A stretch of DNA of 64,000 nucleotides from Dipteris shenzhenensis (taxonomy: Eukaryota; Polypodiophyta; Polypodiopsida; Gleicheniales), in assembly GCA_047967505.1 (NCBI GenBank), contig CM106538.1. The stretch is one strand, 5' to 3'. The notes under the pieces were generated by a model. That model saw only the letters and a list, made by a program, of their open reading frames with translations, was not told the DNA's origin and did no database searches. Positions 54,827-64,000 of this stretch are shown in pieces. Every line of letters starts with the position of its first letter. The stretch's first letter is position 1. A program made the position numbers and the translations under genes.

Positions 54827-55552
54827 TGTAAGAAAACAATACAAAGTCTATGCTCAACAGATAACAGAATCTTGTATGCAAGAGAGAGAAGCAGATAGTA
54901 TAGAGAATCAAAATTTTTGATTACTGTAGAACTGATACAATAGATGGCGCTGCCTCCCAACCGTGCGCTCCTGTGAAAGAAGCTTCGATGGCGTACTAGA
55001 AACAGTAGAGGACGGAGGCTGGATGCTAAGGAATCAGGGTTGTTGTAGCCAGATGATGAAATGGGCTTCACGGGCTTGCTCTTATATAGCCACCAGTTGT
55101 AGTCAGTTAGACCCAATCGGGTGACCGACCCAGTCCGCCCAAAACGGCCGACTGGGGGTCGGTCCCGAAATAGGCCACCAACCACATGATAGAATCGGTG
55201 CGCAAAATAGAGCAACTAACCTATGGTCTCCGTTCGGCCCAGAGCCATACGGGATCATCTGGGGCTCCAAACGCGGGCCCTGCAACCCGAGAGTGGGCTG
55301 CCCCGAGAAATGATCCATCTACCCTCAATGCGGTTAGTCATGGGATGCCTTCCTTCACTTGCATGTAGCCTCGTCGGCAGTGTGCCAATTCCGTCCAGCC
55401 ATCAGGCCACACATGGCCCCCATTTGGTGTCCAAACCAGGACCTACCGGATAACCGAGCTACTCAAATGCCTTCTCCTCATATGGGGGGCTTACAAGTAG
55501 AGTTAGCTGGTTCCCATGTAGTTACACGAGAGTGGAGCATTGATATCTAACA
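54827..55552 (-). repeat. 5' LTR of the copia element
   Basis: Same ends as the 3' LTR. A matching TATA box (CTATATAAGAGC on the minus strand) lies at about 55079-55090. Confidence 0.9.
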
Positions 55553-56130
55553 GGGGGGAAGAGAATGGGAGGGGGTGAGTGGAAGAGGGGAGAGAAAGAG
55601 AATGGCAGGGGGAGGGGATGGAATGAAAGATGGAAAGGTTGTGGAGGGAAAGGGAGGAATGAAAATGGCACAATGACAAAAAATAAAAGGGAAAAGGAAG
55701 AGAGAGAAAGGAAAAGAAGATACACCCTGAGTGGTGGAGATGCTTGATGGAAAAGTGGGGATGGGATGATGGAGGTGGTGGATGGAAGTGGAAGCGCTGG
55801 ATAGAAAAAATGGTGGTGGAGGGGGTGGAGATGGTGCACAGAAGGTGGAGGATATGGCAGACAAAAAGTGGAGGGTGGAGGGGAGGAGATTGATGGAAAA
55901 ATGGTGGTGGAGTTGGTGGATAGAAAGTGGGAGGTGGAAATGGACAAAAAAAGGGGTGGTAGTGGAGGATGAGGTGATGGACAAAAATATTGGTTGTGGA
56001 AGTGGAGGAGATGGACAGAAAATGTATTCGTGGAGGAGGTGGTAGAGATGGACAAAAATTGCGGAGGGTGGACAGAACTTGGAGGTGGAGGGGAGTGGCT
56101 TGCAAAAGTGAGGGGAAAGAAATGATGGGG
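55553..56130. repeat. polypurine tract, right half
   Basis: Begins GGGGGGAAGAGAATGGGAGG and becomes GTGGAGG/GATGG-rich. Together with 49920-50217 it formed one tract before the copia insertion. Long minus-strand frames here are Pro/Ser/His low-complexity and not genes. Confidence 0.9.
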
Positions 56131-56594
56131 AGAGTTGGTGGTATGTGGGATTAGCATGTTAATTTTTTTGATCAGTGGGTTAATGTACTTATGTAAGTCA
56201 CCATTCTTTAGGATGTAAATCTCATCATTTTCCAATAATTGGAAGCATTTTCGCACTCCTTTGCCTTGAGGGATGTATCTTGGATGGTTTTTTTAAAGGG
56301 CGTTCTTTCTCACACATGCCATCACATGATCCACTTTCATTTCATGCACTAAACTCCTAGGCAATGGCTCTAAAATATTGTCACTGCCTCTCTCACTTCC
56401 AGCTTCAAGTTGAGCACCTACAGTAGTGTCATTGCTCATTGTAGCATATGTGTTCACAAGTTGTATTCTGGTGAGAAGTGTAGGCTAAAGCATGGAAAAC
56501 AACTCTCATGGATTGATCACAAGGATTCATGGAGGGTCTCACCTCCATAGAGGTTCAAGGATTTAGACGGGGTTGGAAGGGGCACAAGGTTGAG
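56130..56594. other. unassigned DNA
   Basis: No recognised gene or repeat. Confidence 0.4.
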
Positions 56595-56830
56595 AAAGCT
56601 AACTAGGAGTTCCAGGGTTTGGAAAGGGTTGCACGGTTTAGGAGGAGTTCAAGGTTCAAGAGTGGCAACCTAGTCTCCTTCACGATTTCATGGGGTAAAG
56701 GGTTGAGAAGGAGGAACAAGGTTGAGGGGGAGGAAGGAGGAGGAGAAGGGAGGAGGAGGAGGAGGAAGGGATCAGGGAGGAGGAGGAGAAGGAGGAGGAG
56801 GAGGGGGTGATGGGATGAGGGAGTGCAAGT
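56595..56830. repeat. polypurine (GGA)n-rich tract
   Basis: AGGTTGAGGGGGAGGAAGGA and related GGAGGAGGAGG sequence. Minus-strand open frames are Leu/Pro/Ser low-complexity. Confidence 0.85.
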
Positions 56831-56939
56831 ATAAGAGCATGTAGAACACGTTGATAGTACAAGGGACCATGGATGCAAGGGAGGTCAAGGGTGAATTTGA
56901 ACATTAAAGCCCAAAGAGTGGGAGCTTCTTTCCATTGAG

Positions 56940-57130
56940 AGAGATTTCCACATGTCAGTCTCTACACAATTCGTAGGAGACTTCTTGATTGGACTTCTTT
57001 TGTAGGAGACCTCTTGGATGAGAGTCTCTACACTTTTTATAGGGAACCTGAAGGGTGGGAACTCCTTTAGGAGACCTCTTGGGTAAGCCTCTCTACACTT
57101 TTTGTAGGGAACCTCTTGGGGTCTCTACAC
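56940..57130. repeat. degenerate tandem repeat (TCTCTACACTTTTTGTAGGG)
   Basis: Four or five units of CTCTACACTTTTTGTAGGGA and ACCTCTTGGG-like sequence, spaced 40-70 bases. Confidence 0.85.
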
Positions 57131-57600
57131 TTTTTGCAAGTGACCTCAAAACGTGTAGGCCTTAAGTCTTTCTCTCTCTGTTTCAATATTTATCTCTTTA
57201 GGTCTTGATTTTGCAAGTATGATCAAATCTTTTCTAGAGAGGATTTTGGCTATCCTATCATTTTAGATTCATCACATCATCTTTCAAGCTCAAGATATTA
57301 CAACCGGAACTTTTCCGCTACTCTATACACCCAATGATCTCATCTTCATTGATCTAGACTGAGCTTCTGGATAGGGTTAATAATGCTTCATGATCCTCTG
57401 CATTCCTTGGCCTCCACCAATTAGTGCTTCATGGCTGCTTTCATCCTTGATATGAACAAGCTTTAGCGAAGCCCTATCAATGTTTTGATCTCTTGATCCC
57501 TATGTTGGAAGTGCTTATGCTCAAAAGTATCCCTGTTGAATCTTTTTTAATGTGGCAAATTTTTTGAGATGGCAATAGAGCTTTTTTGCTCGGTAAACCA

Positions 57601-57812
57601 TAATGCTTAGTTTAATTCTTCTTTCTCCCTCATAATACTTCTATCATGATGATAAAATGTATTAATGTGTTTATATATGCATACTATCGTGCTTGTTCAC
57701 TACTATAATGCTTAGTTTAATTCTTATTTCTCCCTCACAATACTTCTATCCTGATGATAGAAGTTATTAATGTGTTTATATATGCATACTATCATGCTTG
57801 TTCACTACCAAG
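57601..57812. repeat. 105-bp tandem duplication
   Basis: TAATGCTTAGTTTAATTCTT occurs at 57601 and 57706. The units stay similar to TTGTTCACTAC and differ at only about seven bases. Confidence 0.95.
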
Positions 57813-57899
57813 GCGTCAACTGGTAGTGTGCTTGAAGATCAGGGTGTAAATCATAGAAAGTACTCGTATTGCTCTTCGACTACTTTTTTACTTAAGCAA

Positions 57900-60830
57900 T
57901 GGCTAACACACGCTCGGAGAGACAAAGAAGATATGCGACCAAATGTGAAGAGTATTTGAGCCAGTGGCAGTGGTGGTTACATCTGACTATGCAAAGTGGA
58001 GCAGTCTCAAAACCAAAGTTTTATGACCAAAGGAGGCTGGTAGAAGCAACTGTCCAACAAGAGCGACAAGCATGAGAAGAGAGACTCAACTATACTACCC
58101 CAAGGGTGGAAATTGACTATTATACAGAGCCAGATGGTCAGAATGATGGTATTGAGCCGAGGCATCCTAGAAGATTGGCGAGTGAAGGTTCGTCGTGGCA
58201 AATGGAATCCGAGCACTGATCTATCAAGAGTTTGGATTTTGAACGGATGGGCATATCCTCAGTAGAACAACAGAATAAATGAGGAGACCAACTTTGAGAG
58301 CGATGACAATGTCTTCGGTGGTATCAGTTATCATTCCAAAAGGAGTGCGTCGAGAAAGGTGTGAAGCTAGAAGACTGGCTATGGATGATGGACAAAGAGT
58401 CCATCATCGTGAGGACAAGCGTGCTTTTGATGGAGAGAGGCACCACCGAAGATCTAAGGTGAATGAGGAGTAGTTAAGGAAGTTTGCCTGAGGTCCTCAC
58501 CAATCGAGCCAGGAGGAAGCTGTAGCGACCTCACTATCATGAAGGTGGTTATGATAGGTGGGAAGACTTGCCTACTTGGGTTTTGGAGTGGAAAAGTTCA
58601 AGTCCAACTCCAACATCAAGGTAAAATTCCAAATTTTCAAAGGTACAAATGATGAAGATCCTTATGGTCACTTGCAAAGTTTTTTGTGTGTCTACCACAT
58701 CAATGGTGCAACAACAAATGAATAATATGTGGACTATTTCCCCTATACCTTAATTAAAAATTCTCAAGGGTGGTTCAATCAATTTCCGATTGGGTATTTT
58801 CCCGACTGGTATGCAATGTTCGAAGGTTTCTTACAAAGATTCCAACAAGAGATTAATGAGGAGGATGTGAGGACAAAGCTGAGTGAACTAAAATAGAACA
58901 AAGGCGAATCTATCCAAGACTTTGTGCTTAGGATGAGATCTCTTATCAATAAGTTGAGTATGGTTCTCTATACGAGCTTGGTTAATCACAGGATGTACCC
59001 AGGTAGATTTGCGCAAGCCAAAGATAGTCAATCCGACTAGAACCTATGAGGAATTGTTGAACCGAGTTGTCGCCTTGGAGAAGAGTGAAGGGTTAAAAAA
59101 CAAGGTAAACAAGGATGCTGATAGTGATTTGAGGAAACACCAGCAAAGAAAGATAAATTGAAAACCAAGCTGAAGAAGTCCTTAAAAGAATTGGGCATTT
59201 GAGGTAAGCCAGGTAACAATGAGAAGTGGTGTAATAGGTGTTCTAGAGGTGGACATGTGGAAGAGGAATGCAAGACTAAGTATTGCAATATCTGCACAAA
59301 ATTTGGCCATGATGGGTCAGATTGTTGGTTTAATGGAAAAAATTGCCTAGTGTCAACAAACTAAGTGGCAACTAATAACCAGGCACCGAGCGGTAAACCA
59401 CTACATCTTGATCAAAAAGACAAGAGTAAGAATGGTAAAGAGAAAACTAATCCATATAAAACCAAGTGTTTTTATTGTGGAGAAAGTCATTTGCATTCTG
59501 ATTGTCCAAATTGGGTGGGGCACTTGAAGTTCTCTTGGAGCAATTGTAGCCAAGTTGCAAAATACAGTTGATGCTCAAGTAATCACTCTATCAAAAGGGT
59601 CAGTGACAATAGCTAAAGACACTAATGCTTCAAGTAAAGACATCAATTGAAAGGCACAGAAGGAGTTGGCAGTTAAAATTGCAAGGGACTTGAAAGGAAA
59701 AGCTCTTGTAGTAGAAATGCCCGAGCAGATTCAACAGTCTGTTATCGACCGAGGACAATCCTTGAAATCCGAGTCTAAAGAAGTAGAATCAGATACTTCA
59801 CTACTCAACAAATCAAGGAGTCATCTGAGCAACCAAAGGAATTGCGATCCTTAGCCATTTTGCCTGTGATTGATACTCCAAGAGTTGATGAGGAAGTACT
59901 AGTAATCACTATCAAGATTAAGAAGCAAACTATACTGGTTGTAATAGTGGATGGAGGATCAGGAGTGAATGTAATTTTTTAAGAGATTGCATAGAAACTA
60001 AAGTTTAAATCATATAAGCCATCGTCATTTCGAGTGCGTATGGCAAATCAACAACCAGTTGACCCCAAAGATATGCTGCAAGATGTGGTCGTTTTGATAG
60101 GAGACATCTATTATACATCTAGTTTCATTGTGGTTGCTATGGAACAGCATGCTTACCCAATTTTATTGGGAAGACCTTGGCTAAAGAGTGCAAAGGTACT
60201 CCATGATTGGGGTACAAAAAAGATGACTATCAAGACATATGGTCAAGATGTGTGCATACCCTCGAAAAGTCCCGAGTTGCTATCAACCTAAGAATTTGGA
60301 AGTCAAAGATCCATTTCCACAGGAAGTTGTCTCGATTAATGGAGTTGCTATCTACTTGTTGGTGAGATGGACATTTTTCAAGTAGCCGTAAATATTAAGT
60401 AAAAGTTAAAAGATGAGCAAATTGCTAAACAAAAGGATCTCTTTTCAAGCAATTTCACTGAAGACATTGAAGGAGAAAGGGAAATTGTTGAAATGCCAGT
60501 GGCTATCACTCGACTCGGAACTGAACAGTTAGTTCCAGAACCCACACAAGAATTGAATCTTGGAAGACAAGATCACCCAACTATGCTAGTGGTGAGCGCC
60601 AATCTGTCTACCAATCAGCTCGGAATGATAAGAGATCTATTCCTCAAATACAAAGATGTGTTTGCATGGAGTTACACCAATTTAAGAGGAGCTCCTCCTG
60701 AGTTGTGTCAACATAAAACACCTTTGGTGCTAGACACTAAACCAATAACAGCAACAAAACTATAGAATGAATCCTAACTATGCCAAAGCAAAAACTGGGC
60801 CTTGAATCTTTATGCATCTTAACGTAATCT
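57900..60830 (+). mobile_element. Ty3/gypsy retrotransposon, truncated in RT
   Basis: An open start MANTRSERQRRYATKCEEYL (57901) is followed by gag with GTNDEDPYGHLQSFL, YHINGATTNE, GWFNQFPIGYFPDWYAMFEG and FVLRMRSLINKLSM (58640-58960). Three CCHC knuckles follow: CNRCSRGGHVEEEC (59229-59270), CNICTKFGHDGSDC (59284-59325) and CFYCGESHLHSDC (59467-59505). An aspartic protease reads VDGGSGVNVI (59947-59976) and EQHAYPILLGRPWLKSAKVL (60142-60201). The start of RT reads LFLKYKDVFAWSYTNLRGAP (60637-60696) and MNPNYAKAK (about 60770-60797). Coding then stops, so RT, RNase H and integrase are missing. Many stops interrupt. No LTR was identified. Confidence 0.85.
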
Positions 60831-60839
60831 GAACGCCTG

Positions 60840-61200
60840 TTGCTCCAAAAGGTGAGCTGTAAAAAACAATGGAAAACAATTTTGGTTGTGTAAGAACAGA
60901 AGAGAGGCCATAATTAAGTTTGCATAGGTTGGGTGGAGGGGAAACAGTCATAATGAATCATTACCATTATTAAGTCGCCCGCATCCTCGCCATCATCAAC
61001 AATTAGATCATCCATCTGACGGACTGAGCTCCCGTGCTTGATAACCGTTACCGCAATTATTGCCACACAACAATTCACTTGTCCTTTGCTTAGAATGTCC
61101 TTACATTCCTCCTTATACTTACAAATGCGTGTTGTTGGAACAAACATCAGATCGACCATAGACGTCTTGCATCATTCAATGCCAATTGAAGGATAAAAAA
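60840..61200. other. junction DNA between gypsy and copia fragments
   Basis: A minus-strand frame of 81 codons (61159-60914; VPTTRICKYKEECKDILSKG) has Cys residues but no domain I recognise. No LTR ends were seen. Confidence 0.4.
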
Positions 61201-61202
61201 CT

Positions 61203-64000
61203 AGGGTGGACTCAGCCGTCCCCCCATTGTTTACAAGTGTTCCTATTGCATATAGAGAAGTTGGCTATCTTGATACAGTCACCAACGTTGAGAGTCTTGA
61301 TGAAATCCACAAACCCTTGGTAGGGATTGAAGCTAAGCCTATAGATATGTCTGAGGATGATTGGAATGAGTTGGATGCATTAGCAAAGTCTACTGTTAGA
61401 CTTCATCTTGCAGAGTCAGTTTATTTCATAGTAGTAAATGAGAAGACTACAGAAGATTTATGGAAGAAATTATGTGCCACTTATGATGAGAAGGAAACTG
61501 CCTCTAATAAAGTTTACCTCATGAAGAGGTTGTTTGAGCTACTAATGAAGGAAGGGATCCCTATTGCTTCTCACTTCAATGAATTCAATATTATATTCAG
61601 CCAACTTTAGGCTCAGAAGGTGAATTTTGATGGGGAGACTCAGGCAATATTCCTTTTATGTTCATTGCCATCCTCATGGGATACCTTCCGTACATCTGTC
61701 AATAACTCTGCACCTGGTGACTACTGAAGTTTGATGTTGTGGGTAGCTTGTTGGCAGAGGAGATTAGATTGAAGTCTATGGATGGCAACCAGCAGGATGC
61801 AGCCTTAAATGTGCAAAGGGGAATATCATAGTTCAAGGGGAAGTCCCAAGAAAGAGAAAAGTCTCATAGCAAATCCAGGGGAGGAAACATTGAGTGTTAC
61901 ATTGTGGCAAGAAGGGCCACATGAAAAAGGATTGCTACAAGCTGAAAAGAGAGCAAAAGGATAAGAAAAAGAATGCAAATTGGGGTGCAAATTAAAAAAA
62001 AGAGAGTCCTAGGGCGGACAAAGGAGAAATGAATATCGAAGAGATTAATGCAGTCACTGATAATAGTGACAATGACATTCTCTTCATGTCTAGTCTACCT
62101 ACAGACTTGCTTACCACTTCTGTTGATGCATATTTCCAAGATTGGATTTTGGATTCTGGTGCTGCATTCCATGTTAATAGTGACAATGACATTCTCTTCA
62201 TGTCTAGTCTACCTACAGACTTGCTTACCACTTCTGTTGATGCATATTCCCAGGATTGGATTTTGTATTCTGGTGCTTCACTCCATCTTACTCCCCATAG
62301 GGAATGGTTCTCCACTTATGATAGTGGAAAGACAGGTTGTGTGCATCTTGGAAATAACTATTTCTTTCCCCTTCTTTTATGGGCTGATTTAGTAGGCTTC
62401 CCATAGAGACAGTGCTCACAAAATTCAAAATCAGAAAAACTCAAATGCGGTACATAACCCAAATGGCATAAGAGTTTCATTCGATTATGGCTCATGTGCC
62501 CCAACCAGCAATGCCACAAAGAAGTACTTAGCTGCTCGGTTATTACAACAACATGGTTAGACACCCCTGATACATGTAAGGGATACAATGTCCCACACTT
62601 GGCACCGCTTGCCAAAACCATAGAGCCCTTCTGAATTTTCCAACTTTGAAAGCCAAAGGTGGTCTGAAAACCAGCATCATCTAGTTGACCCGTTGAAATG
62701 AGACTCTTGGTCAACTTAGGCACATGTCTCACATTTTTCAAAACAAATGTAGACCCATTTGCAAAAGAAAATTTTATGTCACATGCTCCCACTATGTCAC
62801 ATGCTTTCCAATGCAAGTCTTTCTGGTCGTTTTTGGGCTGAGGCAATGAAGACTGCAGTGCATGTGATCAATAGATCACCTGGTAAGAGTTTGGATGGTG
62901 GTATTCCTAAAGAGGCATGGAGTGGCAAGAAGCCCTCTTACTCTCATTTGCATATATTTGGGTGTGAGGCATTTGCACATGTGCCAAAAGAGCTTCGGAA
63001 GAAGCTAGATCCTAAGTCTAGGAAATGCATCTTTCTTGGTTGTGTTGAAAGTGGAGAGATGGGCTATCATCTGTGGGATCCAGAAGCAAAGAAGATCATA
63101 CGAAGCCATGACATGGTCTTCAATGAGAAGAAGGTGCATAAGACACCCATGAGGGATGTGGAAATAAGGAGAATCACTTTTCAAGATGTGAATCCACCCG
63201 CATATGTTGATAGACAACAAGCAAGCTATCCATGCACCAAATGTGCAGGAAATGGTGCCACCAGGTACTCCCATGGGTACACAATCAAGGGTAGATGATG
63301 GATCATCTATTGCTGGAAATGATGAGCCAAATGTGGCTGATATGCAGACGAGACAACAAGCTGAAATGCCCTTGAGAAGGTAAGCTAGAGTGTCTAGACC
63401 GCTTGAGAGATTTATTCCAGGGGCAGACTATGTGATGCGTACTGATTGCGGGGAGCCTTCTTGCTAAAGAGAGGCTATGATGCGTGAGGATTAATGCAAG
63501 TGGGAGTATGCTATGCAATCAAAGATGAGTTCACTCATGAATAATAAGACTTGGGGCTTGGTTTCTATGCCACATGGAAAGAAAGCATTGCCATGTAAGT
63601 GGGTCTACAAGATGAAGCTCAAAAGTGATTATGTGTCTAAGTATAAGGCCCGTTTGGTTGCTAAAGGGTTCAAGCAAGAGAAGGTGTGGACATTGATGAG
63701 ATCTTCTCTCTGGTTGTGAATATGACCACACTTAGATGCATACTTGGACTTGTGGTGGTAGAAGAGGATATGGAGCTTATGCGAATGGATGTCAAGACAG
63801 CTTTCTTGCATGGGGATCTGCATGAGGAAATTTACATGGTACAGCCGGAAGGCTTTAAAGAAAAGGGCAAAGAACATTTGGTTTGCAAGCTGAAAAGAGT
63901 CTATGGCCTTAAGAAAGTGCCTAGAGAAGGGTATTAGAAGTTTGACGCTTTCATTCGGTTCCAAGGTTTCAGAAGAAGTGAGATTGATCACTGCCTCTAC
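61203..64000 (+). mobile_element. Ty1/copia retrotransposon, rearranged, runs off the window
   Basis: UBN2-type gag reads VVNEKTTEDLWKKLCATYDE, ASHFNEFNIIFSQL and FLLCSLPSSWDTFRTSVNNS (61420-61710). A zinc-knuckle remnant follows (GHMKKDCYK-like, about 61900-61935). A 114-bp in-frame duplication (62061 and 62175) doubles the protease region: WILDSGAAFHV, then WILYSGASLHLTPH. From about 62370 to 62800 the GAG-pre-integrase segment is inverted. Integrase then resumes at its C-terminal end (SGRFWAEAMKTAVHVINRSP, KSRKCIFLGCVESGEMGYHL, 62820-63075), so most of the catalytic core is lost. RT follows (WVYKMKLKSDYVSKYKARLV, RMDVKTAFLHGDLHEEIYMV, 63600-63840) and is cut by the window edge. The 5' LTR and N-terminal gag are missing. 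Confidence 0.9.
62370..62800 (-). pseudogene. inverted GAG-pre-integrase segment of the copia element
   Basis: On the minus strand it reads DIKFSFANGSTFVLKNVRHV, PKLTKSLISTGQLDDAGF, then LWHCWLGHMSHNRMKLL and FCEHCLYGKPTKSAH. This is the protease-to-integrase zinc region of a copia polyprotein with H..H and C..C residues intact. The surrounding copia frame is on the plus strand, so the segment was flipped. Confidence 0.9.

Larger units (their letters stand above)
50218..55552 (-). mobile_element. full-length Ty1/copia retrotransposon with two LTRs
   Basis: LTRs at 50218-50950 (3' LTR, 733 bp) and 54827-55552 (5' LTR, 726 bp) both begin TGTAAGAAAAC and end TATCTAACA on the plus strand. Next to the 5' LTR the minus strand has TGATATCAGAGCC, a primer-binding site for initiator Met tRNA with one mismatch. 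Next to the 3' LTR the minus strand has GACATTGAGGGGGGG, the polypurine tract. G runs on both sides give a GGGGG target duplication. The order of domains is gag, protease, integrase, RT, RNase H, i.e. copia. LTRs differ at about 19 of the first 225 aligned bases, nearly all transitions, so the insertion is old. It sits in a polypurine tract. Confidence 0.95.

Overview
This window is plant nuclear DNA that consists mostly of transposable elements. Intron-containing CACTA-type transposase genes, Ty1/copia and Ty3/gypsy polyproteins, an L1-type LINE with a DUF4283 ORF1, and an intronless PLS-class pentatricopeptide repeat (PPR) gene all point to a land plant with a large genome. The very regular PPR repeats recall ferns and lycophytes, and a fern is my best guess. 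That guess is not proven by anything in the sequence. No tRNA or rRNA gene was recognised.

Layout. 1-3000: AT-rich and T-rich degenerate repeats and a 423-bp-period duplication. 3-11.3 kb: a broken CACTA element. It has a TNP2-like transposase with GT-AG introns, DUF4218 and DUF4216 segments, subterminal repeats built on CGCTATATAGCG, and a CACTACTACACACGG-type end at 11268. It also holds an opposite-strand transposase_24-like remnant and a 1.1-kb polypurine block. 11.3-26.8 kb: a second transposase-like gene split by a 9479-bp insertion (12898-22376) with perfect 36-bp terminal inverted repeats. The insertion carries a transposase-like gene on the minus strand, two unrecognised spliced genes on the plus strand, a foldback MITE-like repeat, and a degenerate histone H3-like gene with a long proline/serine-rich tail. 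Downstream, a 328-bp higher-order satellite lies in what looks like an intron of the split gene, and a copia RNase H fragment sits inside the satellite. 26955-28616: the 3' part of another CACTA element on the minus strand.

28.6-34.4 kb: no recognisable gene, only low-complexity DNA and three related palindromes. 34.4-39.1 kb: a degenerate LINE on the minus strand. 39.1-41.1 kb: a satellite of palindromic AGAATGGCACTAGTGCCATTCT units. 43504-46152: an intact 882-codon PPR gene, the only convincing host gene. 46.6-49.4 kb: small transposon fragments. 50218-55552: a full-length, decayed copia element with both LTRs, primer-binding site, polypurine tract and a GGGGG target duplication, inserted in a polypurine tract. 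57.9-60.8 kb: a truncated gypsy element. 61.2-64.0 kb: a rearranged copia element (in-frame protease duplication, internal inversion) running off the window.

The elements are nested in layers: satellites and simple repeats host insertions, and insertions interrupt older elements. Nearly all transposon reading frames carry stops, many explicable as C-to-T changes. Only the PPR gene reads cleanly end to end. All identifications come from reading translations by eye; no database search was run.
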